From assembly GCA_964513215.1 (NCBI GenBank), contig CAZELU010000085.1, positions 1-5,517 of the forward strand: a stretch of DNA of 5,517 nucleotides. Direction: 5' to 3'. Positions 1 through 5,517 of the stretch are shown piece after piece. The notes beneath the pieces are model-generated. The model worked only from the letters and a program-made list of their open reading frames with translations, was not told the origin of the DNA and did not search any database. The translations under genes and the position numbers were made by a program. The stretch is from Casp-actino8 sp964513215 (GTDB taxonomy: Bacteria; Actinomycetota; Acidimicrobiia; Acidimicrobiales; Ilumatobacteraceae). Each line of letters begins with the position of its first letter. Position 1 is the first letter of the stretch.

Positions 1-45
1 CATGAGATTGCGGGCACCTATGGGCTGGGGAACGGGGACGTGCGC

Positions 46-58
46 TACCGTTTCCGAC
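46..58 (+). promoter_or_regulatory. Possible leaderless promoter (-10 box TACCGT) for the thioredoxin-like gene
   Basis: TACCGT at 46-51 fits the actinobacterial -10 pattern TAnnnT. It is followed by 7 bases and then GTG at 59. That spacing would start transcription on or next to the start codon, giving a leaderless mRNA, a common arrangement in actinobacteria. I see no convincing -35 box. The same geometry occurs before the fumarase gene, which supports the reading. A six-base pattern with three free positions is weak evidence by itself. Confidence 0.35.
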
Positions 59-544
59 GTGGTGTCGACCCCCTCTCCCACCCTTTCCCTCGATCCCTTG
101 GGCGCCGAGCCCCGACCCCTGGCCGAGTGGCTCACCACCTTCCACATGGCCTCGGTCGTCCTCGACCCCTACACCAACGAGAGCTCCTGGATCCTCGACA
201 CCGCCGCCCGCATCCTGCGCGGATTCGCCGGCGCCGCGGTGCGCGTGAACTTCATCGTCACCGCATCCGAGGACGACGCCCAGGCCTTCCTCGGACCGCT
301 CGCCAAAGAGTTCCTGGTGTTCGCCGATCCCGACCGCTCGGTCGTCAAGGGCCTCGGCCTCACCTCGTTGCCCGCATTCGTCTTCTTGCAGTCCGACGGC
401 ACGGTGCCCGCGGCGGCCGAGGGTTGGGACGCGTTGGCCTGGCGCAACGTCGCCAAGAAGATCGCCCACGTCACCTCGTGGTCGGTCCCGGCCATCCCGG
501 CCCCGGGCGATCCGGTCTCGTTCCACGGCACTCCTGCCGCCTGA
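59..544 (+). CDS. Thioredoxin-fold protein without a CXXC motif, function unknown
   Basis: From GTG at 59 this encodes 161 residues. The core looks like a thioredoxin fold: a first strand (MASVVLDPYT), a helix where the active site would lie (NESSWILDTAARIL), a second strand (VRVNFIV), then KGLGLTSLPAFVFLQSDGT, whose SLPAFVF is the typical cis-proline strand (Pro about residue 105), and a closing helix (WRNVAKKIAHV). The usual CXXC is absent: the equivalent stretch has no cysteine, so dithiol-disulfide exchange is unlikely. There is no signal peptide or membrane segment, so it is probably cytoplasmic. The frame is also open from ATG at 2 and ATG at 20. I prefer 59 because the extra residues look non-coding (GWGTGTC) and the TACCGT box lies in them; GTG at 62 is equally possible. 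It sits about 18 bases before the helicase frame and in the same frame. Role unknown; fold assignment fairly secure. Confidence 0.75.
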   Translation: MVSTPSPTLSLDPLGAEPRPLAEWLTTFHMASVVLDPYTNESSWILDTAARILRGFAGAAVRVNFIVTASEDDAQAFLGPLAKEFLVFADPDRSVVKGLGLTSLPAFVFLQSDGTVPAAAEGWDALAWRNVAKKIAHVTSWSVPAIPAPGDPVSFHGTPAA

Positions 545-552
545 TCCGATCA
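542..552. repeat. Short inverted repeat TGATC-C-GATCA over the stop codon
   Basis: Two 5-base arms (542-546 and 548-552) are perfect reverse complements around one central base. The left arm includes the TGA stop of the thioredoxin-like gene, and the repeat fills most of the 18-base gap before the probable helicase start. It could be a small operator half-site pair. GATC is so common in this window that chance is the more likely explanation. Confidence 0.25.
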
Positions 553-562
553 CCGCGCAGTC

Positions 563-3076
563 ATCGTCTCGCTTCCGCCGACCGATCTTCCCGTCGAAGG
601 AATCGTCGCCGAACTCCGTGACGCACTGAGCACTCAGTCGGCCGCTGTTCTGGTTGCACCGCCGGGCGCCGGCAAGACCACACTCGTTCCGCTTCGTCTC
701 CTCGACGAAACGTGGCTCGACGGTCGCACGATCGTGATGCTCGAACCGAGACGACTGGCCGCCCGCGCCGCTGCCCGTCGTCTTTCCGCGCTCGTGAACG
801 ACGAACCCGGTGGACTCGTCGGCTACCAGACGCGCGACGAACGTCGCATCGGCAAGAACACACGCATCCAGGTGGTCACCGAAGGCATCCTCACGCGACG
901 GCTGCAATCCGATCCCGAACTTCCCGGAGTCGGACTCGTGATCTTCGACGAAGTGCACGAACGCAATCTGCCCACCGATCTCGGACTCGCGCTCGTGCTC
1001 GACACACAGCGCAACCTTCGACCCGACCTGAAACTGCTCGCGATGTCGGCCACCGCCGACGCCGACAAGTTCGCCCGACTTCTTGGTGCCGACACCCGCA
1101 TCATCACGAGTGAGGGGCGGCAGTTTCCGGTGGACATCCGTTGGGCGCCTCCCGGCAAACAACAACGTCTCGACGACGCCGTGAGCCACACAGTGCAACG
1201 CGCTCTGCGCGAATGCGATGGCGACGTGTTGGTGTTCCTACCGGGAATCGGCGAGATCACTCGCGTGCAGCAGATGCTCGAGTCGAACCTTGCACAAACA
1301 TCCGACCGTGTCGACGTGTATCCACTCGCTGGCGCGCTGTCGCTCGCCGATCAGGATCGCGCCCTCGCACCATCACCCGCCGGTCGTCGCCGCGTGGTGT
1401 TGTCGACCGACATCGCCGAGACCAGCCTCACCGTCGACGGAGTGAGTGTTGTGGTCGACGCCGGCGAGGCACGCGTTCCGCGCTACGACCCGCGCACAGG
1501 AATGACGCGTCTCACCACCATTCCCACGTCGCGCGCTTCGGCCGATCAACGGGCCGGACGCGCCGGACGACTCGGCCCCGGCGTGGCGTACCGCTGTTGG
1601 AGCAAACTCGAACACGGAACTCGACGCGCACAGTTGGCGGCCGAGATCACGCAAGTCGACTTGTGCGGTTTCGTTCTCGAAACTCTCGCGTGGGGAACAC
1701 CGCTCGACGAACTGTCGTTCATCGACGCGCCACCGACCGCCACGTTGCAACAAGCGCGGGAATTGCTCACCATGCTCGGTGCCCTCGACCGCGACGGCCA
1801 CCTCACCGATCGTGGACGGCGACTCATCGACATTCCGGTGCACCCGCGCCTCGCGCACATGATCGCCGAATCGTCCGGTGACGATCGAGCGCTCGCCTGC
1901 GCCATCGCCGCACTCCTCGACGACCGCGACGTGATGCGGGGCCGACCCGACGACGTCCCGATCGACATCGCACTGCGACTGCAGATCGCCTGCGGCGACG
2001 TGAGCGACGATCGCGCCGATCGGCGCGCGATCGCTCGCTGGCGAGATCGGGCCGATGATCTGGCCCGGCGCACCAACACCGCTCTCGACTGGTCGAGCAT
2101 CGAACCCGATCGTGCCGGCGCCGTTCTCCTCCTCGCCTATCCCGATCGTCTCGCTGTGCGCCGGCAACCCGGACAGTTCCAAATGCGCAACGGATCGGCA
2201 GCGTGGTGCCGACCGACCGACTCCATGGCGACCGAACCATTCGTGGTCACCGCCGATCTCGACGGCGATCGAAAGAACGCGCGCATCCGCTTGGCCGCGG
2301 CTGTCGACGAAGCAACCATCGAGCAGGTACTCACGTCCGACGTGGTCGTCGAATCGGTGATCGTGTTCGACAAGGAGCGCCGCGACATCGTGGAACGAAT
2401 CACCCGCCGTCTCGACCGTATGCGCCTCACCGATGAGACGCGCCGTCCGGCTCCGGGCGAGAAGGCAGTCGACGCCCTGGTCGAACACGTCGTGAACACG
2501 CGACTGGCGGCGCTTCCCTGGAGCACCAACACACAAGAGCTCCGCAGTCGTGTCGCTTTCTTGCAACGTGAAGTGGGAGAGCCGTGGCCCGACTGGGGCG
2601 ACAAAGCACTCGTGGCGAGGGTGAACGAGTGGCTTGCCCCGTATCTCGCTGGCATGACATCGGTGAGCGAACTCGCTTCACTCGATCTCGCCATGCTCTT
2701 GCGCTCGCAACTCCCCTGGCCCGAAGGCGCGCGTCTCGACGAACTCGCGCCGGCGCACATCGAACTCGCATCGGGTCGACGCATACGCATCGACTACACG
2801 TCAGGCGTCGCCGAAGGAATCGCACCAGTGGTTCCCGTGCGCGTCCAAGATCTGTTCGGCACGAAAGAACACCCATCCATCGGCGGCGGCCGCGTGAAGC
2901 TCGTGTTGCAACTGCTCTCACCAGCCGATCGACCGATCCAGATCACGTCCGATCTTCCCGGCTTCTGGGCCGGCTCGTGGGCCGAGGTCCGCAAAGACAT
3001 GGCCGGCCGCTACCCCAAACACAATTGGCCCGTCGATCCCGCCAACGCCGATCCGAAGCGAATGAAGGACCGATGA
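563..3076 (+). CDS. hrpB: ATP-dependent helicase HrpB (DEAH/RHA, superfamily 2)
   Basis: Full-length HrpB, 837 residues if read from codon 563 (E. coli HrpB is about 810). Motifs in order: Walker A APPGAGKTT at 32-40, motif Ia EPRRLAARAAA near 61-71, TEGILTRRL near 106-114, Walker B DEVH at 129-132, SAT at 162-164, VLVFLPGIGEI near 222, motif V STDIAETSLT near 281, and QRAGRAGR at 329-336. A helicase-associated region follows, then the HrpB-specific C-terminal domain at about 738-831 (GRRIRIDYTSG, PVRVQDLFGT, LPGFWAGSW, KHNWPVDP). The family hydrolyses NTP to remodel RNA; its physiological role is poorly known in most bacteria. The start is odd: the frame is open from 545, but the first ATG, GTG or TTG is GTG at 734, after Walker A. 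ATC at 563 is chosen because the following VSLPPTDLPVEGIVAELR matches the usual HrpB N-terminus; CTG at 626 is a poorer option. A sequence error or a non-standard start are both possible. It overlaps the next gene by 4 bases. Confidence 0.93.
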   Translation: MVSLPPTDLPVEGIVAELRDALSTQSAAVLVAPPGAGKTTLVPLRLLDETWLDGRTIVMLEPRRLAARAAARRLSALVNDEPGGLVGYQTRDERRIGKNTRIQVVTEGILTRRLQSDPELPGVGLVIFDEVHERNLPTDLGLALVLDTQRNLRPDLKLLAMSATADADKFARLLGADTRIITSEGRQFPVDIRWAPPGKQQRLDDAVSHTVQRALRECDGDVLVFLPGIGEITRVQQMLESNLAQTSDRVDVYPLAGALSLADQDRALAPSPAGRRRVVLSTDIAETSLTVDGVSVVVDAGEARVPRYDPRTGMTRLTTIPTSRASADQRAGRAGRLGPGVAYRCWSKLEHGTRRAQLAAEITQVDLCGFVLETLAWGTPLDELSFIDAPPTATLQQARELLTMLGALDRDGHLTDRGRRLIDIPVHPRLAHMIAESSGDDRALACAIAALLDDRDVMRGRPDDVPIDIALRLQIACGDVSDDRADRRAIARWRDRADDLARRTNTALDWSSIEPDRAGAVLLLAYPDRLAVRRQPGQFQMRNGSAAWCRPTDSMATEPFVVTADLDGDRKNARIRLAAAVDEATIEQVLTSDVVVESVIVFDKERRDIVERITRRLDRMRLTDETRRPAPGEKAVDALVEHVVNTRLAALPWSTNTQELRSRVAFLQREVGEPWPDWGDKALVARVNEWLAPYLAGMTSVSELASLDLAMLLRSQLPWPEGARLDELAPAHIELASGRRIRIDYTSGVAEGIAPVVPVRVQDLFGTKEHPSIGGGRVKLVLQLLSPADRPIQITSDLPGFWAGSWAEVRKDMAGRYPKHNWPVDPANADPKRMKDR
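3064..3069 (+). promoter_or_regulatory. Probable ribosome binding site for the TauE/SafE gene
   Basis: GAAGGA at 3064-3069 is a fair Shine-Dalgarno match, but it ends only 3 bases before ATG at 3073, which is tight. It lies inside the last codons of the helicase. With the ATGA stop/start overlap this suggests translational coupling and supports 3073 as the start. Confidence 0.45.
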
Positions 3077-3828
3077 TCGGCGCCATCGAGATCGCGGGGC
3101 TCTCCGTGCCGATGGTCTTGCTGTGCACCCTGCTCGCATTGATCGGCTCGAGCATTCAAGGCTCGCTCGGCTTCGGTCTCGGGATGCTCACGTCGCCGAT
3201 CTTCGCCATGATCGACCAATCGTTCGTGCCGGTCGCGATGATGGTCGCAGTGCTGCCACTCACGTTCGGCGTCGCCATTCGCGATCGCAAGCACATCGAC
3301 ACCAAAGGATTCACCTGGGCGATCGTCGGCCGCTTCCCCGGAGTGTTCATCGGGCTCGTGGCACTGCGAGCGATGAATGGCAACGCCCTCGCCTACGCGG
3401 TATCGGCATCGGTCATGCTCGCGGTCGTCATCTCGGTGATCACGTCGCGGCGAGGCCAAGTGATCACCACCACTCCAGCCACCATGACCACCGCCGGATT
3501 CGCCAGCGGCTTCATGGGAACGGTCACGTCCATCGGCGGTCCTCCGATGGCTCTCGTCTACAGCGACGGCGAACCGCGCACCATGCGCGCCACGATCGCC
3601 GCCTTCTTTAGCATCGGGGCCACGATCACGGTCATCGGTTTCGTTCTGTCGGGCGAGATCGGCCGACACGAACTCGCTCTCACCGCGGTGATCCTGCCCG
3701 GTGTGGTCGGCGGCCTTCCGATGTCGGCACTCCTCGGCAATCGACTCTCACCCGCGGTGATGCGCCCGCTGATTCTCGTGATGTGCGCCCTATCGGCCAC
3801 GCTGCTGTTCCTGCAGACCGCGCTCTGA
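3073..3828 (+). CDS. TauE/SafE-family integral membrane transporter (putative anion exporter)
   Basis: The product has 251 residues, the normal size for TauE/SafE proteins. It shows the family's internal duplication: GSSIQGSLGFGLGMLTSP at about 25-42 in the first half, and GFMGTVTSIGGPPMAL at about 146-161 in the second. About eight hydrophobic segments are visible, near residues 11-31, 47-68, 81-99, 104-124, 136-160, 174-194, 199-222 and 228-248, so it is an inner-membrane protein. Family members move sulfite, sulfoacetate or other organosulfur or organic anions. The substrate here cannot be read from sequence, and no sulfur-metabolism gene lies nearby. The open frame continues upstream inside the helicase gene, but that part is arginine-rich shadow sequence. 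ATG at 3073, overlapping the helicase TGA as ATGA and preceded by GAAGGA, is the natural start. It is probably co-transcribed and translationally coupled with the helicase. Confidence 0.9.
   Translation: MIGAIEIAGLSVPMVLLCTLLALIGSSIQGSLGFGLGMLTSPIFAMIDQSFVPVAMMVAVLPLTFGVAIRDRKHIDTKGFTWAIVGRFPGVFIGLVALRAMNGNALAYAVSASVMLAVVISVITSRRGQVITTTPATMTTAGFASGFMGTVTSIGGPPMALVYSDGEPRTMRATIAAFFSIGATITVIGFVLSGEIGRHELALTAVILPGVVGGLPMSALLGNRLSPAVMRPLILVMCALSATLLFLQTAL
3435..3468. repeat. Inverted pair of GTGATCAC palindromes inside the transporter gene
   Basis: GGTGATCAC at 3435-3443 and GTGATCACC at 3460-3468 are 9-base reverse complements separated by 16 bases. Each also contains the 8-base palindrome GTGATCAC, and the two palindromes lie 24 bases apart, a little over two helical turns. 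They encode two Val-Ile-Thr stretches flanking SRRGQ. The layout resembles a paired binding site or an RNA hairpin, but codon choice together with the local richness in GATC may explain it. Confidence 0.4.
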
Positions 3829-3850
3829 GCGGGCAGCCACGAGCAGCGCG
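3819..3850. repeat. Weak inverted repeat between the transporter and fumarase genes
   Basis: CGCGCT at 3819-3824 and AGCGCG at 3845-3850 are reverse complements with a 20-base loop. An alternative pairing is GCTC (3822-3825) with GAGC (3841-3844). The repeat spans the transporter stop (TGA 3826-3828) and ends just before the fumarase -10 box. There is no T-run, so it is not a standard intrinsic terminator. It may be chance in GC-rich sequence. Confidence 0.2.
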
Positions 3851-3853
3851 ACC

Positions 3854-3865
3854 TAGCGTGTCGCC
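3854..3865 (+). promoter_or_regulatory. Probable leaderless promoter (-10 box TAGCGT) of the fumarase gene
   Basis: TAGCGT at 3854-3859 fits the TAnnnT -10 pattern and is followed by only 6 bases before ATG at 3866. No Shine-Dalgarno sequence is present in the 37-base gap after the transporter gene. Together these suggest transcription starting at the A of the start codon and a leaderless mRNA. No recognisable -35 box is seen. The fumarase would then be transcribed independently of the upstream genes. Confidence 0.5.
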
Positions 3866-5515
3866 ATGGCCGAATTCGCCTTCACCGAGATCCTCCCGCT
3901 CGGCTCCGACGACACTCCGTACCGACTCGTCTCCACCGAGGGCGTCAGCACGTTCGAGACGTCGGCCGGCACGTTCTTGCGGGTCGAACCCGAAGCGCTC
4001 ACGCTCATCACCCAGGAAGCGATGCGCGACATCGCGCACTTCCTGCGGCCCGGTCACCTGCAGCAACTGCGCAACATCCTCGACGACCCCGAAGCGAGCG
4101 ACAACGATCGTTTCGTCGCGCTCGATCTGCTGAAGAACGCCGCCATCTCCGCTGGTGGCGTTCTGCCGATGTGCCAGGACACCGGCACCGCGATCGTCAA
4201 GGCCAAGAAGGGTCAATTCGTGTTCACGGGCGGCGGCGACGAAGAAGCCATCGCACGCGGTGTGTTCAACACGTATCTCACGAGCAATCTGCGCTACAGC
4301 CAGATGGCGCCGCTCTCGATGTACGACGAAGTGAACACGGGCAACAACTTGCCGGCCGAGATCAAGATCGCCGCGATCGACGGCGACTCCTACAAGTTCC
4401 TCTTCATGGCCAAGGGTGGCGGCAGCGCCAACAAGTCGTACCTGTTCCAGGAAACCAAGGCTCTCCTCAACGACAAGACGCTGTTCCCGTGGTTGTTCGA
4501 GAAGATGAAGTCGCTCGGCACCGCAGCGTGCCCGCCGTATCACCTCGCGGTCGTGATCGGTGGCACCTCGGCCGAACACGCGGTGGAAACGGCCAAGTTG
4601 GCCAGTGCCCGCTATCTCGATTCGCTGCCCACCAGCGGCAGCAAGCTCGGCCACGCTTTCCGCGACATCGACATGGAAGCGCGCATTCTCAAGCTTTCGC
4701 AAGAGACGGGTATCGGTGCGCAGTTCGGCGGCAAGTACTTCTGCCACGACGTCCGCGTCGTTCGCCTTCCTCGTCATGGTGCGTCGTGCCCCGTCGCCAT
4801 GGCCGTGTCGTGCTCAGCCGATCGCCAGGCTCTCGGCAAGATCACCAAGGACGGCATCTTCATCGAGCAACTCGAGACCGATCCGGCGCGGTTCCTGCCC
4901 GATGTCACGCACGACGAACTCGAAGGCACCGCCGTCGTGCACATCGATCTCAATCGCCCGATGAGCGAGATTCGCGCCGAGTTGAGCAAGTACCCGGTGA
5001 AGACCCGCGTGATGCTCACCGGATCGCTCGTGGTCGCGCGCGACATCGCGCACGCGAAGTTGAAAGAGCGCATCGACGCCGGCCAGGGTCTGCCCGAGTA
5101 CATGAAGAACATGGCGGTGTACTACGCCGGCCCGGCCAAGACCCCCGACGGCATGGCCAGTGGTTCGTTCGGCCCCACCACCGCGGGTCGCATGGACAGT
5201 TACGTCGACGAGTTCCAGGCCGCCGGCGGTTCGTTCGTGATGCTCGCCAAGGGCAATCGCTCGCGCGCGGTCACCGACGCGTGCAAGAAGCACGGCGGCT
5301 TCTATCTCGGCTCGATCGGCGGCCCAGCCGCTCGACTGGCCCAGGACTGCATCACCAAGGTCGAGGTGCTCGAGTACCCCGAATTGGGCATGGAAGCCGT
5401 CTGGAAGATCGAGGTCCGCGACTTCCCGGCATTCATCGTCGTCGACGACAAGGGCAACGATTTCTTCGACCTGGTGAACAAGCCCTTCGGTGGCACCCCG
5501 GTGTCGTTGAAGTAG
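3866..5515 (+). CDS. fumA: Fumarate hydratase class I (FumA/FumB type, [4Fe-4S])
   Basis: The product has 549 residues, essentially the length of E. coli FumA (548), and catalyses reversible hydration of fumarate to L-malate in the TCA cycle. Likely cluster ligands are Cys103 (PMCQDTGT), Cys222 (ACPPYH) and Cys316 (VSCSADR). Their spacing of 119 and 94 residues equals that recalled for FumA (105, 224, 318). Residues matching the active site known from the Leishmania class I enzyme are present: Gln104, Asp105, Arg143, His304 (PRHGAS), Arg392, Thr438 (FGPTTAGR), Arg442 and Lys462 (AKGNRS). The N-terminal cluster domain covers about 1-325 and the C-terminal domain about 335-545, so this is the single-chain form rather than the split two-subunit enzyme. 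There is no signal peptide, so it is cytoplasmic. ATG at 3866 is chosen for the -10 box just before it. The symbol denotes the family; fumA and fumB cannot be told apart here. The TAG stop is two bases from the window end. Confidence 0.97.
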   Translation: MAEFAFTEILPLGSDDTPYRLVSTEGVSTFETSAGTFLRVEPEALTLITQEAMRDIAHFLRPGHLQQLRNILDDPEASDNDRFVALDLLKNAAISAGGVLPMCQDTGTAIVKAKKGQFVFTGGGDEEAIARGVFNTYLTSNLRYSQMAPLSMYDEVNTGNNLPAEIKIAAIDGDSYKFLFMAKGGGSANKSYLFQETKALLNDKTLFPWLFEKMKSLGTAACPPYHLAVVIGGTSAEHAVETAKLASARYLDSLPTSGSKLGHAFRDIDMEARILKLSQETGIGAQFGGKYFCHDVRVVRLPRHGASCPVAMAVSCSADRQALGKITKDGIFIEQLETDPARFLPDVTHDELEGTAVVHIDLNRPMSEIRAELSKYPVKTRVMLTGSLVVARDIAHAKLKERIDAGQGLPEYMKNMAVYYAGPAKTPDGMASGSFGPTTAGRMDSYVDEFQAAGGSFVMLAKGNRSRAVTDACKKHGGFYLGSIGGPAARLAQDCITKVEVLEYPELGMEAVWKIEVRDFPAFIVVDDKGNDFFDLVNKPFGGTPVSLK

Positions 5516-5517
5516 CC

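Noticed and set aside
1..3. CAT at the window edge, which would be an ATG of a divergent minus-strand gene
   Set aside because: Only the possible start codon lies in the window, with just a weak AGGTG far upstream of it. Nothing supports calling a gene.
40..621. Plus-strand open frame of 193 codons overlapping the thioredoxin-like gene
   Set aside because: The translation is almost all Arg, Pro, Gly and His, the signature of an out-of-frame reading of GC-rich coding DNA. The overlapping frame has a sensible fold.
2012..2027. Perfect 16-base palindrome centred on CGATCG inside hrpB
   Set aside because: At this GC content one such palindrome in 5.5 kb is not surprising (rough expectation 0.1-0.2), and it falls in Asp/Arg/Ala-rich coding sequence full of GATC.
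1373..2566. Long minus-strand open frame (397 codons) opposite hrpB
   Set aside because: It lies entirely antisense to conserved helicase motifs, shows no recognisable domain, and is typical of stop-poor antisense frames in GC-rich genes.
2584..3072. N-terminal extension of the transporter frame into hrpB
   Set aside because: The extra 163 codons are arginine-rich shadow sequence of hrpB. The transporter's normal length and first hydrophobic segment start from 3073.
734..3076. hrpB starting at GTG 734 as the true product
   Set aside because: This start would delete the Walker A motif and conserved N-terminus encoded in frame just upstream, while every other helicase motif is intact.
3680..4777. 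Long minus-strand open frame (365 codons) opposite the fumarase
   Set aside because: It is antisense to the well-conserved fumarase and the end of the transporter gene, and is rich in Arg, Glu, Gly and Val as expected for a shadow frame. No family is recognisable.
1..5517. Mobile element, CRISPR array, toxin-antitoxin, defence island or RNA gene
   Set aside because: There are no direct-repeat arrays, transposase-like frames, tRNA or rRNA-like stretches or integration-site features. The sequence is almost completely filled by four housekeeping-type genes.

Overview
The window is GC-rich, dense bacterial DNA with four genes, all on the + strand, and almost no intergenic space. The base composition, the GAT/GTC/CTC-rich codon use and two TAnnnT boxes placed 6-7 bases before a start codon (the layout of leaderless actinobacterial mRNAs) suggest an actinobacterium. 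Something like the Acidimicrobiia is possible, but this is an inference from style, not a proven placement.

Layout. (1) About 59-544: a small thioredoxin-fold protein that keeps the cis-proline strand but has no CXXC redox pair. (2) About 563-3076: a full-length HrpB-type DEAH/RHA ATP-dependent helicase. The reading frame and all helicase motifs are intact, but no ATG, GTG or TTG lies between the preceding stop and the Walker A motif. (3) 3073-3828: a TauE/SafE-family membrane transporter, overlapping the helicase stop as ATGA. (4) 3866-5515: a complete class I [4Fe-4S] fumarate hydratase of the FumA/FumB type, behind its own apparent leaderless promoter. Its stop is two bases from the window end.

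How they fit together. Genes 1-3 are packed tightly enough to be one transcript: about 18 bases, then a 4-base overlap. Their functions (protein of unknown role, RNA helicase, anion exporter) do not form an obvious pathway. The fumarase is a separate TCA-cycle unit converting fumarate to malate.

I found no mobile element, CRISPR array, tRNA or rRNA, and no clear novel system. The best item for a second look is the helicase start: its conserved N-terminus is reachable only from a non-standard start codon (ATC at 563 is best placed), by in-frame readthrough of the upstream TGA, or if the sequence has a one-base error. Smaller curiosities are the non-redox thioredoxin-like protein, a strong excess of GATC, and a pair of GTGATCAC palindromes inside the transporter gene.
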